Part shown: piece after piece, positions 12,101-26,312 of the stretch
Layout: every line of letters begins with the position of its first letter
Position numbering within the stretch: the stretch's first letter is position 1
Source: Dermacentor variabilis
Taxonomy: Eukaryota; Arthropoda; Arachnida; Ixodida; Ixodidae
DNA: 64,000 nt
Direction of reading: 5' to 3'
Assembly (NCBI RefSeq): GCF_050947875.1
Contig: NW_027460422.1
Span: forward strand, 17,771 to 81,770
Made by a program: the position numbers and the translations under genes
The notes under the pieces: generated by a model
The model's input: only the letters and a program-made list of their open reading frames with translations
Told to the model about the DNA's origin: nothing
Database searches by the model: none

Positions 12101-15100
12101 TGCATGCAAATGGTGCTTTTGCAGAACGCGCGCGTGGATTTCTACCAAACGACGTGAAAAGCATGCCGATGCTGCTCTTTTTAACATCCGCACATGGATT
12201 TGTGCCAAAACGCGTTTTTAGCATGCACATGCATCTTTTGGTAGACGCGGACGCAGTTTTCTGCAAAACCACACGATATGCATGCAAATGGTGCTTTTGG
12301 CAGAACGCGCGTGTGGATTTCTACCAAACGACGTGAAAAGCATGCCGATGCTGCTCTTTTTAACATCCGCACATGGATTTGTGCCAAAGCGCGTTTTAAG
12401 CATGCGCATGCATCTTTTGGTAGACGCGGACGCAGTTTTCTGCAAAACCACACGATAGGCATGCAAATGGTGCTTTTGGCAGAACGCGCGTGTGGATTTC
12501 TACCAAACGACGTGAAAAGCATGCCGATGCTGCTCTTTTTAGCACCCCGCACATGGATTTGTGCCAAAACGCGTTTTAAGCATGCGCATGCATCTTTTGG
12601 TAGACGCGGACGCAGTTTTCTGCAAAACCACACGATATGCATGCAAATGGTGCTTTTGGCAGAACGCGCGCGTGGATTTCTACCAAACGACGTGAAAAGC
12701 ATGCCGATGCTGCTCTTTTTAACATCCGCACATGGATTTGTGCCAAAGCGCGTTTTAAGCATGCGCATGCATCTTTTGGTAGACGCGGACGCAGTTTTCT
12801 GCAAAACCACACGATAGGCATGCAAAATGGTGCTTTTGGCAGAACGCGCGTGTGGATTTCTACCAAACGACGTGAAAAGCATGCCGATGCTGCTCTTTTT
12901 AGCACCCGCACATGGATTTGTGCCAAAGCGCGTTTTAAGCATGCGCATGCATCTTTTGGTAGACGCGGACGCAGTTTTCTGCAAAACCACACGATAGGCA
13001 TGCAAATGGTGCTTTTGGCAGAACGCGCGTGTGGATTTCTACCAAACGACGTGAAAAGCATGCCGATGCTGCTCTTTTTAGCACCCGCACATGGATTTGT
13101 GCCAAAACGCGTTTTAAGCATGCGCATGCATCTTTTGGTAGACGCGGACGCAGTTTTCTGCAAAACCACACGATATGCATGCAAATGGTGCTTTTGGCAG
13201 AACGCGCGTGTGGATTTCTACCAAACGACGTGAAAAGCATGCCGATGCTGCTCTTTTTAGCACCCGCACATGGATTTGTGCCAAAACGCGTTTATAGCAT
13301 GCACATGCATCTTTTGGTAGACGCGGACGCAGTTTTCTGCAAAACCACACGATATGCATGCAAATGGTGCTTTTGGCAGAACGCGCGTGTGGATTTCTAC
13401 CAAACGACGTGAAAAGCATGCCGATGCTGCTCTTTTTAGCACCCGCACATGGATTTGTGCCAAAACGCGTTTTTAAGCATGCGCATGCATCTTTTGGTAG
13501 ACGCGGACGCAGTTTTCTGCAAAACCACACGATATGCATGCAAATGGTGCTTTTGGCAGAACGCGCGCGTGGATTTCTACCAAACGACGTGAAAAGCATG
13601 CCGACGCTGCTCTTTTTAACATCCGCACATGGATTTGTGCCAAAGCGCGTTTTAAGCATGCGCATGCATCTTTTGGTAGACGCGGACGCAGTTTTCTGCA
13701 AAACCACACGATATGCATGCAAATGGTGCTTTTGCAGAACGCGCGTGTGGATTTCTACCAAACGACGTGAAAAGCATGCCGATGCTGCTCTTTTTAGCAC
13801 CGCACATGGATTTGTGCCAAAACGCGTTTTCAAGCATGCGCATGCATCTTTTGGTAGACGCGGACGCAGTTTTCTGCAAAACCACACGATATGCATGCAA
13901 ATGGTGCTTTTGGCAGAACGCGCGCGTGGATTTCTACCAAACGACGTGAAAAGCATGCCGATGCTGCTCTTTTTAGCACCCGCACATGGATTTGTGCCAA
14001 AGCGCGTTTTAAGCATGCGCATGCATCTTTGGTAGACGCGGACGCAGTTTTCTGCAAAACCACACGATAGGCATGCAAATGGTGCTTTTGGCAGAACGCG
14101 CGTGTGGATTTCTACCAAACGACGTGAAAAGCATGCCGATGCTGCTCTTTTTAGCACCCGCACATGGATTTGTGCCAAAACGCGTTTTAAGCATGCGCAT
14201 GCATCTTTTGGTAGACGCGGACGCAGTTTTCTGCAAAACCACACGATATGCATGCAAATGGTGCTTTTGGCAGAACGCGCGCGTGGATTTCTACCAAACG
14301 ACGTGAAAAGCATGCCGATGCTGCTCTTTTTAACATCCGCACATGGATTTGTGCCAAAACGCGTTTTTAGCATGCACATGCATCTTTTGGTAGACGCGGA
14401 CGCAGTTTTCTGCAAAACCACACGATATGCATGCAAATGGTGCTTTTGGCAGAACGCGCGTGTGGATTTCTACCAAACGACGTGAAAGCATGCCGATGCT
14501 GCTCTTTTTAACATCCGCACATGGATTTGTGCCAAAGCGCGTTTTAAGCATGCGCATGCATCTTTTGGTAGACGCGGACGCAGTTTTCTGCAAAACCACA
14601 CGATAGGCATGCAAATGGTGCTTTTGGCAGAACGCGCGTGTGGATTTCTACCAAACGACGTGAAAAGCATGCCGATGCTGCTCTTTTTAGCACCCGCACA
14701 TGGATTTGTGCCCAAAACGCGTTTTAAGCATGCGCATGCATCTTTTGGTAGACGCGGACGCAGTTTCTGCAAAACCACACGATATGCATGCAAATGGTGC
14801 TTTTGGCAGAACGCGCGCGTGGATTTCTACCAAACGACGTGAAAAGCATGCCGATGCTGCTCTTTTTAACATCCGCACATGGATTTGTGCCAAAGCGCGT
14901 TTTAAGCATGCGCATGCATCTTTTGGTAGACGCGGACGCAGTTTTCTGCAAAACCACACGATAGGCATGCAAATGGTGCTTTTGGCAGAACGCGCGCGTG
15001 GATTTCTACCAAACGACGTGAAAAGCATGCCGATGCTGCTCTTTTTAGCACCCGCACATGATTTGTGCCAAAACGCGTTTTAAGCATGCGCATGCATCTT

Positions 15101-18100
15101 TTGGTAGACGCGGACGCAGTTTTCTGCAAAACCACACGATAAGGCATGCAAATGGTGCTTTTGGCAGAACGCGCGTGTGGATTTCTACCAAACGACGTGA
15201 AAAGCATGCCGATGCTGCTCTTTTTAGCACCCGCACATGGATTTGTGCCAAAACGCGTTTTAAGCATGCGCATGCATCTTTTGGTAGACGCGGACGCAGT
15301 TTTCTGCAAAACCACACGATATGCATGCAAATGGTGCTTTTGGCAGAACGCGCGCGTGGATTTCTACCAAACGACGTGAAAAAGCATGCCGATGCTGCTC
15401 TTTTTAACATCCGCACATGGATTTGTGCCAAAACGCGTTTTTAGCATGCACATGCATCTTTTGGTAGACGCGGACGCAGTTTTCTGCAAAACCACACGAT
15501 AGGCATGCAAATGGTGCTTTTGGCAGAACGCGCGTGTGGATTTCTACCAAACGACGTGAAAAGCATGCCGATGCTGCTCTTTTTAGCACCCGCACATGGA
15601 TTTGTGCCAAAACGCGTTTTAAGCATGCGCATGCATCTTTTGGTAGACGCGGACGCAGTTTTCTGCAAAACCACACGATATGCATGCAAATGGAGCTTTT
15701 GCAGAACGCGCGCGTGGATTTCTACCAAACGACGTGAAAAGCATGCCGATGCTGCTCTTTTTAACATCCGCACATGGATTTGTGCCAAACGCGTTTTTAG
15801 CATGCACATGCATCTTTTGGTAGACGCGGACGCAGTTTTCTGCAAAACCACACGATATGCATGCAAATGGTGCTTTTGGCAGAACGCGCGTGTGGATTTC
15901 TACCAAACGACGTGAAAAGCATGCCGATGCTGCTCTTTTTAACATCCGCACATGGATTTGTGCAAAGCGCGTTTTAAGCATGCGCATGCATCTTTTGGTA
16001 GACGCGGACGCAGTTTTCTGCAAAACCACACGATAGGCATGCAAATGGTGCTTTTGGCAGAACGCGCGCGTGGATTTCTACCAAACGACGTGAAAAGCAT
16101 GCCGATGCTGCTCTTTTTAGCACCCGCACATGGATTTGTGCCAAAACGCGTTTTAAGCATGCGCATGCATCTTTTGGTAGACGCGGACGCAGTTTTCTGC
16201 AAAACCACACGATATGCATGCAAATGGTGCTTTTGGCAGAACGCGCGCGTGGATTTCTACCAAACGACGTGAAAAGCATGCCGATGCTGCTCTTTTTAAC
16301 ATCCGCACATGGATTTGTGCCAAAGCGCGTTTTAAGCATGCGCATGCATCTTTTGGTAGACGCGGACGCAGTTTTCTGCAAAACCACACGATAGGCATGC
16401 AAATGGTGCTTTGGCAGAACGCGCGTGTGGATTTCTACCAAACGACGTGAAAAGCATGCCGATGCTGCTCTTTTTAGCACCCGCACATGGATTTGTGCCA
16501 AAACGCGTTTTTAGCATGCACATGCATCTTTTGGTAGACGCGACGCAGTTTTCTGCAAAACCACACGATATGCATGCAAATGGTGCTTTTGGCAGAACGC
16601 GCGTGTGGATTTTACAAAACGACGTGAAAAGCATGCCGATGCTGCTCTTTTTAACATCCGCACATGGATTTGTAACAAAGCGCGTTTTAAGCATGCGCAT
16701 GCATCTTTTGGTAGACGCGGACGCAGTTTTCTGCAAAACCACACGATAGGCATGCAAATGGTGCTTTTGGCAGAACGCGCGTGTGGATTTCTACCAAACG
16801 ACGTGAAAAGCATGCCGATGCTGCTCTTTTTAGCACCCCGCACATGGATTTGTGCCAAAACGCGTTTTAAGCATGCGCATGCATCTTTTGGTAGACGCGG
16901 ACGCAGTTTTCTGCAAAACCACACGATATGCATGCAAATGGTGCTTTTGGCAGAACGCGCGCGTGGATTTCTACCAAACGACGTGAAAAGCATGCCGATG
17001 CTGCTCTTTTTAACATCCGCACATGGATTTGTGCCAAAGCGCGTTTTAAGCATGCGCATGCATCTTTTGGTAGACGCGGACGCAGTTTCTGCAAAACCAC
17101 ACGATAGGCATGCAAATGATGCTTTTGGCAGAACGCGCGTGTGGATTTCTACCAAACGACGTGAAAAGCATGCCGATGCTGCTCTTTTTAGCACCCGCAC
17201 ATGGATTTGTGCCAAAACGCGTTTTAAGCATGCGCATGCATCTTTTGGTAGACGCGGACGCAGTTTTCTGCAAAACCACACGATAGGCATGCAAATGGTG
17301 CTTTTGGCAGAACGCGCGTGTGGATTTCTACCATACGACGTGAAAAGCATGCCGATGCTGCTCTTTTTAGCACCCGCACATGGCTTTTGTGCCAAAACGC
17401 GTTTTAAGCATGCGCATGCATCTTTTGGTAGACCGCGGACGCAGTTTTCTGCAAAACCACACGATATGCATGCAAATGGTGCTTTTGGCAGAACGCGCGC
17501 GTGGATTTCTACCAAACGACGTGAAAAGCATGCCGATGCTGCTCTTTTTAACATCCGCACATGGATTTGTGCCAAAACGCGTTTTTTAGCATGCACATGC
17601 ATCTTTTGGTAGACGCGGACGCAGTTTTCTGCAAAACCACACGATATGCATGCAAATGGTGCTTTTGGCAGAACGCGCGTGTGGATTTCTACCAAACGAC
17701 GTGAAAAGCATGCCGATGCTGCTCTTTTTAGCACCGCACATGGATTTGTGCCAAAACGCGTTTTAAGCATGCGCATGCATCTTTTGGTAGACGCGGACGC
17801 ATTTTTCTGCAAAACCACACGATAGGCATGCAAATGGTGCTTTTGGCAGAACGCGCGTGTGGATTTCTACCAAACGACGTGAAAAGCATGCCGATGCTGC
17901 TCTTTTTAGCACCCGCACATGGATTTGTGCCAAAACGCGTTTTAAGCATGCGCATGCATCTTTTGGTAGACGCGGACGCAGTTTTCTGCAAACCACACGA
18001 TATGCATGCAAATGGTGCTTTTGGCAGAACGGCGCGCGTGGATTTCTACCAAACGACGTGAAAAGCATGCCGATGCTGCTCTTTTTAACATCCGCACATG

Positions 18101-21100
18101 GATTTGTGCCAAAGCGCGTTTTAAGCATGCGCATGCATCTTTTGGTAGACGCGGACGCAGTTTTCTGCAAAACCACACGATAGGCATGCAAATGGTGCTT
18201 TTGGCAGAACGCGCGTGTGGATTTCTACCAAACGACGTGAAAAGCATGCCGATGCCTGCTCTTTTTAGCACCCGCACATGGATTTGTGCCAAAACGCGTT
18301 TTAAGCATGCGCATGCATCTTTTGGTAGACGCGGACGCAGTTTTCTGCAAAACCACACGATAGGCATGCAAATGGTGCTTTTGGCAGAACGCGCGTGTGG
18401 ATTTCTACAAACGACGTGAAAAGCATGCGATGCTGCTCTTTTTAGCACCCGCACATGGATTTGTGCCAAAACGCGTTTTAAGCATGCGCATGCATCTTTT
18501 GGTAGACGCGGACGCAGTTTTCTGCAAAACCACACGAAATGCATGCAAATGGTGCTTTTGGCAGAACGCGCGCGTGGATTTCTACCAAACGACGTGAAAA
18601 GCATGCCGATGCTGGTCTTTTTAACATCCGCACATGGATTTGTGCCAAAACGCGTTTTTAGCATGCACATGCATCTTTTGGTAGACGCGGACGCAGTTTT
18701 CTGCAAAACCACACGATATGCATGCAAATGGTGCTTTTGGCAGAACGCGCGTGTGGATTTCTACCAAACGACGTGAAAAGCATGCCGATGCTGCTCTTTT
18801 TAACATCCGCACATGGATTTGTGCCAAAGCGCGTTTTAAGCATGCGCATGCATCTTTTGGTAGACGCGGACGCAGTTTTCTGCAAAACCACACGATAGGC
18901 ATGCAAATGGTGCTTTTGGCAGAACGCGCGTGTGGATTTCTACCAAACGACGTGAAAAGCATGCCGATGCTGCTCTTTTTAGCACCCGCACATGGATTTG
19001 TGCCAAAACGCGTTTTAAGCATGCGCATGCATCTTTTGGTAGACGCGGACGCAGTTTTCTGCAAAACCACACGATAGGCATGCAAATGGTGCTTTTGGCA
19101 GAACGCGCGTGTGGATTTCTACCAAACGACGTGAAAAGCATGCCGATGCTGCTCTTTTTAGCACCCGCACATGGATTTGTGCCAAAACGCGTTTTAAGCA
19201 TGCGCATGCATCTTTTGGTAGACGCGGACGCAGTTTTCTGCAAAACCACACGATATGCATGCAAATGGTGCTTTTGGCCGAACGCGCGCGTGGATTTCTA
19301 CCAAACGACGTGAAAAGCATGCCGATGCTGCTCTTTTTAACATCCGCACATGGATTTGTGCCAAAGCGCGTTTCAAGCATGCGCATGCATCTTTTGGTAG
19401 ACGCGGACGCAGTTTTCTGCAAAACCACACGATAGGCATGCAAATGGTGCTTTTGGCAGAACGCGCGTGTGGATTTCTACCAAACGACGTGAAAAGCATG
19501 CGATGCTGCTCTTTTTAGCACCCGCACATGGATTTGTGCCAAAACGCGTTTTAAGCATGCGCATGCATCTTTTGGTAGACGCGGACGCAGTTTTCTGCAA
19601 AACCACACGATAGCATGCAAATGGTGCTTTTGGCAGAACGCGCGTGTGGATTTCTACCAAACGACGTGAAAAGCATGCCGATGCTGCTCTTTTTAGCACC
19701 CGCACATGGATTTGTGCCAAAACGCGTTTTAAGCATGCGCATGCATCTTTTGGTAGACGCGGACGCAGTTTTCTGCAAAACCACACGATATGCATGCAAA
19801 TGGTGCTTTTGGCAGAACGCGCGCGTGGATTTCTACCAAACGACGTGAAAAGCATGCCGATGCTGCTCTTTTTAACATCCGCACATGGATTTGTGCCAAA
19901 GCGCGTTTCAAGCATGCGCATGCATCTTTTGGTAGACGCGGACGCAGTTTTCTGCAAAACCACACGATAGGCATGCAAATGGTGCTTTTGGCAGAACGCG
20001 CGTGTGGATTTCTACCAAACGACGTGAAAAGCATGCCGATGCTGCTCTTTTAGCACCCGCACATGGATTTGTGCCAAAACGCGTTTTAAGCATGCGCATG
20101 CATCTTTTGGTAGACGCGGACGCAGTTTTCTGCAAAACCACACGATATGCATGCAAATGGTGCTTTTGGCAGAACGCGCGCGTGGATTTCTACCAAACGA
20201 CGTGAAAAGCATGCCGATGCTGCTCTTTTTAACATCCGCACATGGATTTGTGCCAAAACGCGTTTTTAGCATGCACATGCATCTTTTGGTAGACGCGGAC
20301 GCAGTTTTCTGCAAAACCACACGATATGCATGCAAATGGTGCTTTTGGCAGAACGCGCGTGTGGATTTCTACCAAACGACGTGAAAAGCATGCCGATGCT
20401 GCTCTTTTTAACATCCGCACATGGATTTGTGCCAAAGCGCGTTTTAAGCATGCGCATGCATCTTTTGGTAGACGCGGACGCAGTTTTCTGCAAAACCACA
20501 CGATATGCATGCAAATGGTGCTTTTGGCAGAACGCGCGTGTGGATTTCTACCAAACGACGTGAAAAGCATGCCGATGCTGCTCTTTTTAACATCCGCACA
20601 TGGATTTGTGCCAAAGCGCGTTTTAAGCATGCGCATGCATCTTTTGGTAGACGCGGACGCAGTTTTCTGCAAAACCACACGATAGGCATGCAAATGGTGC
20701 TTTTGGCAGAACGCGCGTGTGGATTTCTACCAAACGACGTGAAAGCTTGCCGATGCTGCTCTTTTTAGCACCCGCACATGGATTTGTGCCAAAACGCGTT
20801 TTAAGCATGCGCATGCATCTTTTGGTAGACGCGGACGCAGTTTTCTGCAAAACCACACGATATGCATGCAAATGGTGCTTTTGGCAGAACGCGCGCGCGG
20901 ATTTCTACCAAACGACGTGAAAAGCATGCCGATGCTGCTCTTTTTAACATCCGCACATGGATTTGTGCCAAGCGCGTTTTAAGCATGCGCATACATCTTT
21001 TGGTAGACGCGGACGCAGTTTTCTGCAAAACCACACGATAGGCATGCAAATGGTGCTTTTGGCAGAACGCGCGTGTGGATTTCTACCAAACGACGTGAAA

Positions 21101-24100
21101 AGCATGCGATGCTGCTCTTTTTAGCACCCGCACATGGATTTGTGCCAAAACGCGTTTTTAGCATGCACATGCATCTTTTGGTAGACGCGGACGCAGTTTT
21201 CTGCAAAACCACACGATATGCATGCAAATGGTGCTTTTGGCAGAACGCGCGTGTGGATTTCTACCAAACGACGTGAAAAGCATGCGATGCTGCTCTTTTA
21301 ACATCCGCACATGGATTTGTGCCAAAGCGCGTTTTAAGCATGCGCATGCATCTTTTGGTAGACGCGGACGCAGTTTTCTGCAAAACCACACGATATGCAT
21401 GCAAATGGTGCTTTTGGCAGAACGCGTGCGTGGATTTCTACCAAACGACGTGAAAAGCATGCCGATGCTGCTCTTTTTAACATCCGCACATGGATTTGTG
21501 CCAAAGCGCGTTTAAGCATGCGCATGCATCTTTTGGTAGACGCGGACGCAGTTTTCTGCAAAACCACACGATAGGCATGCAAATGGTGCTTTTGGCAGAA
21601 CGCGCGTGTGGATTTCTACCAAACGACGTGAAAAGCATGCCGATGCTGCTCTTTTTAGCACCCGCACATGGATTTGTGCCAAAACGCGTTTTAAGCATGC
21701 GCATGCATCTTTTGGTAGACGCGGACGCAGTTTTCTGCAAAACCACACGATAGGCATGCAAATGGTGCTTTTGGCAGAACGCGCGCGTGGATTTCTACCA
21801 AACGACGTGAAAAGCATGCCGATGCTGCTCTTTTTAGCACCCGCACATGGATTTGTGCCAAAACGCGTTTTAAGCATGCGCATGCATCTTTTGGTAGACG
21901 CGGACGCAGTTTTCTGCAAAACCACACGATATGCATGCAAATGGTGCTTTTGGCAGAACGCGCGCGTGGATTTCTACCAAACGACGTGAAAAGCATGCCG
22001 ATGCTGCTCTTTTTAACATCCGCACATGGATTTGTCCCAAAACGCGTTTTTAGCATGCACATGCATCTTTTGGTAGACGCGGACGCAGTTTTCTGCAAAA
22101 CCACACGATAGGCATGCAAATGGTGCTTTTGGCAGAACGCGCGTGTGGATTTCTACCAAACGACGTGAAAAGCATGCCGATGCTGCTCTTTTTAGCACCC
22201 GCTCATGGATTTGTGCCAAAACGCGTTTTAAGCATGCGCATGCATCTTTTGGTAGACGCGGACGCAGTTTTCTGCAAAACCACACGATAAGGCATGCAAA
22301 TGGTGCTTTTGGCAGAACGCGCGTGTGGATTTCTACCAAACGACGTGAAAAGCATGCCGATGCTGCCTTTTTAGCACCCGCACATGGATTTGTGCCAAAA
22401 CGCGTTTTAAGCATGCGCATGCATCTTTTGGTAGACGCGGACGCAGTTTTCTGCAAAACCACACGATATGCATGCAAATGGTGCTTTTGGCAGAACGCGC
22501 GCGTGGATTTCTACCAAACGACGTGAAAAGCATGCCGATGCTGCTCTTTTTAACATCCGCACATGGATTTGTGCCAAAGCGCGTTTTAAGCATGCGCATG
22601 CATCTTTTGGTAGACGCGGACGCAGTTTTCTGCAAAACCACACGATAGGCATGCAAATGGTGCTTTTGGCAGAACGCGCGTGTGGATTTCTACCAAACGA
22701 CGTGAAAAGCATGCCGATGCTGCTCTTTTTAGCACCCGCACATGGATTTGTGCCAAAACGCGTTTTTAGCATGCACATGCATCTTTTGGTAGACGCGGAC
22801 GCAGTTTTCTGCAAAACCACACGATATGCATGCAAATGGTGCTTTTGGCAGAACGCGCGTGTGGATTTCTACCAAACGACGTGAAAAGCATGCCGATGCT
22901 GCTCTTTTTAAAATCCGCACATGGATTTGTGCCAAAGCGCGTTTTAAGCATGCGCATGCATCTTTTGGTAGACGCGGACGCAGTTTTCTGCAAAACCCAC
23001 ACGATAGGCATGCAAATGGTGCTTTTGGCAGAACGCGCGTGTGGATTTCTACCAAACGACGTGAAAAGCATGCCGATGCTGCTCTTTTTAGCACCCGCAC
23101 ATGGATTTGTGCCAAAACGCGTTTTTAAGCATGCGCATGCATCTTTTGGTAGACGCGGACGCAGTTTTCTGCAAAACCACACGATATGCATGCAAATGGT
23201 GCTTTGGCAGAACGCGCGCGTGGATTTCTACCAAACGACGTGAAAAGCATGCCGATGCTGCTCTTTTTAACATCCGCACATGGATTTGTGCCAAAGCGCG
23301 TTTTAAGCATGCGCATGCATCTTTTGGTAGACGCGGACGCAGTTTTCTGCAAAACCACACGATAGGCATGCAAATGGTGCTTTTGGCAGAACGCGCGTGT
23401 GGATTTCTACCAAACGACGTGAAAAGCATGCCGATGCTGCTCTTTTTAGCACCCGCACATGGATTTGTGCCAAAACGCGTTTTAAGCATGCGCATGCATC
23501 TTTTGGTAGACGCGGACGCAGTTTTCTGCAAAACCACACGATATGCATGCAAATGGTGCTTTTGGCAGAACGCGCGCGTGGATTTCTACCAAACGACGTG
23601 AAAAGCATGCCGATGCTGCTCTTTTTAACATCCGCACATGGATTTGTGCCAAAACGCGTTTTAAGCATGCGCATGCATCTTTTGGTAGACGCGGACGCAG
23701 TTTTCTGCAAAACCACACGATAGGCATGCAAATGGTGCTTTTGGCAGAACGCGCGCGTGGATTTCTACCAAACGACGTGAAAAGCATGCCGATGCTGCTC
23801 TTTTTAGCACCCGCACATGGATTTGTGCCAAAACGCGTTTTTAGCATGCACATGCATCTTTTGGTAGACGCGGACGCAGTTTTCTGCAAAACCACACGAT
23901 ATGCATGCAAATGGTGCTTTTGGCAGAACGCGCGTGTGGATTTCTACCAAACGACGTGAAAAGCATGCCGATGCTGCTCTTTTTAACATCCGCACATGGA
24001 TTTGTGCCAAAGCGCGTTTTAAGCATGCGCATGCATCTTTTGGTAGACGCGGACGCAGTTTTCTGCAAAACCACACGATAGCATGCAAATGGTGCTTTTG

Positions 24101-24750
24101 CAGAACGCGCGTGTGGATTTCTACCAAACGACGTGAAAAGCATGCCGATGCTGCTCTTTTTAGCACCCGCACATGGATTTGTGCCAAAACGCGTTTTAAG
24201 CATGCGCATGCATCTTTTGGTAGACGCGGACGCAGTTTTCTGCAAAACCACACGATATGCATGCAAATGGTGCTTTTGGCAGAACGCGCGCGTGGATTTC
24301 TACCAAACGACGTGAAAAGCATGCCGATGCTGCTCTTTTTAACATCCGCACATGGATTTGTCCCAAAACGCGTTTTTAGCATGCACATGCATCTTTTGGT
24401 AGACGCGGACGCAGTTTTCTGCAAGACCACACGATAGGCATGCAAATGGTGCTTTGGCAGAACGCGCGTGTGGATTTCTACCAAACGACGTGAAAAGCAT
24501 GCCGATGCTGCTCTTTTTAGCACCCGCACATGGATTTGTGCCAAAACGCGTTTTAAGCATGCGCATGCATCTTTTGGTAGACGCGGACGCAGTTTTCTGC
24601 AAAACCACACGATAGGCATGCAAATGGTGCTTTTGGCAGAACGCGCGTGTGGATTTCTACCAAACGACGTGAAAAGCATGCCGATGCTGCTCTTTTTAGC
24701 ACCCGCACATGGATTTGTGCCAAAACGCGTTTTAAGCATGCGCATGCATC
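6151..24750 (+). repeat. 179-bp satellite array, forward orientation, left arm of inverted duplication
   Basis: About 104 monomers of the same family continue in the same direction, but with frequent single-base insertions and deletions. From about 6266 to 24661 there are 103 units in 18395 bp, a net loss of 42 bp. The worst stretch is 6.2-7.5 kb. Rare substitutions here recur in reverse complement on the other side of 24752/24753 at positions summing to about 49505. Examples are CAAGACC near 24425, GGTCTTT near 18615, the TTGTAACAAAG change near 16672 and CACATCG near 6484. Most indels have no partner. This segment is therefore the reverse complement of about 24755-43340, either as a biological palindrome or as a second, less accurate reading of the same molecule. 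Confidence 0.95.
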
Positions 24751-24771
24751 TTTTGATGCATGCGCATGCTT
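24734..24771. other. Inversion junction of the satellite array, 4-nt TTTT spacer
   Basis: The forward array ends in AAGCATGCGCATGCATC (24734-24750), followed by TTTT (24751-24754) and then GATGCATGCGCATGCTT (24755-24771), the exact reverse complement of the left side. In ordinary forward units the sequence after CATCTTTT is GGTAGACGCGG, and in reverse units GATGCATGCG is preceded by ACCAAAA. Both arms are therefore cut at the same internal point of the monomer, 1 bp of position being ambiguous because a G fits either side. No inserted or foreign bases lie at the junction. The site sits next to GCATGCGCATGC, which is itself self-complementary. The same sequence would result from replication fold-back or from a hairpin read-through during sequencing. 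Confidence 0.95.
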
Positions 24772-26312
24772 AAAACGCGTTTTGGCACAAATCCATGTGC
24801 GGGTGCTAAAAAGAGCAGCATCGGCATGCTTTTCACGTCGTTTGGTAGAAATCCACACGCGCGTTCTGCCAAAAGCACCATTTGCATGCCTATCGTGTGG
24901 TTTTGCAGAAAACTGCGTCCGCGTCTACCAAAAGATGCATGCGCATGCTTAAAACGCGTTTTGGCACAAATCCATGTGCGGGTGCTAAAAAGAGCAGCAT
25001 CGGCATGCTTTTCACGTCGTTTGGTAGAAATCCACACGCGCGTTCTGCCAAAAGCACCATTTGCATGCCTATCGTGTGGTCTTGCAGAAAACTGCGTCCG
25101 CGTCTACCAAAAGATGCATGTGCATGCTAAAAACGCGTTTTGGACAAATCCATGTGCGGATGTTAAAAAGAGCAGCATCGGCATGCTTTTCACGTCGTTT
25201 GGTAGAAATCCACGCGCGCGTTCTGCCAAAAGCACCATTTGCATGCATATCGTGTGGTTTTGCAGAAAACTGCGTCCGCGTCTACCAAAAGATGCATGCG
25301 CATGCTTAAAACGCGTTTTGGCACAAATCCATGTGCGGGTGCTAAAAGAGCAGCATCGGCATGCTTTTCACGTCGTTTGGTAGAAATCCACACGCGCGTT
25401 CTGCCAAAAGCACCATTTGCATGCCTATCGTGTGGTTTTGCAGAAAACTGCGTCCGCGTCTACCAAAAGATGCATGCGCATGCTTAAAACGCGCTTTGGC
25501 ACAAATCCATGTGCGGATGTTAAAAAGAGCAGCATCGGCATGCTTTTCACGTCGTTTGGTAGAAATCCACACGCGCGTTCTGCCAAAAGCACCATTTGCA
25601 TGCATATCGTGTGGTTTTGCAGAAAACTGCGTCCGCGTCTACCAAAAGATGCATGTGCATGCTAAAAACGCGTTTTGGCACAAATCCATGTGCGGGTGCT
25701 AAAAAGAGCAGCATCGGCATGCTTTTCACGTCGTTTGGTAGAAATCCACGCGCGCGTTCTGCCAAAAGCACCATTTGCATGCCTATCGTGTGGTTTTGCA
25801 GAAAACTGCGTCCGCGTCTACCAAAAGATGCATGGCGCATGCTTAAAACGCGTTTTGGCACAAATCCATGTGCGGATGTTAAAAAGAGCAGCATCGGCAT
25901 GCTTTTCACGTCGTTTGGTAGAAATCCACGCGCGCGTTCTGCCAAAAGCACCATTTGCATGCATATCGTGTGGTTTTGCAGAAAACTGCGTCCGCGTCTA
26001 CCAAAAGATGCATGCGCATGCTTAAAACGCGTTTTGGCACAAATCCATGTGCGGGTGCTAAAAAGAGCAGCATCGGCATGCTTTTCACGTCGTTTGGTAG
26101 AAATCCACACGCGCGTTCTGCCAAAAGCACCATTTGCATGCCTATCGTGTGGTTTTGCAGAAAACTGCGTCCGCGTCTACCAAAAGATGCATGCGCATGC
26201 TTAAAACGCGCTTTGGCACAAATCCATGTGCGGATGTTAAAAAGAGCAGCATCGGCATGCTTTTCACGTCGTTTGGTAGAAATCCACGCGCGCGTTCTGC
26301 CAAAAGCACCAT

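Noticed and set aside
13114..14436. 440-codon minus-strand frame, and a similar one at 16511-17833
   Set aside because: Same explanation: indels in the left arm prolong the frame. No domain is present, and the frames overlap equally long ones on the other strand.
24734..24771. Terminal inverted repeats of a transposon or a replication origin at the palindrome centre
   Set aside because: Nothing lies between the arms except four T residues. There is no transposase, target-site duplication or origin-type motif.
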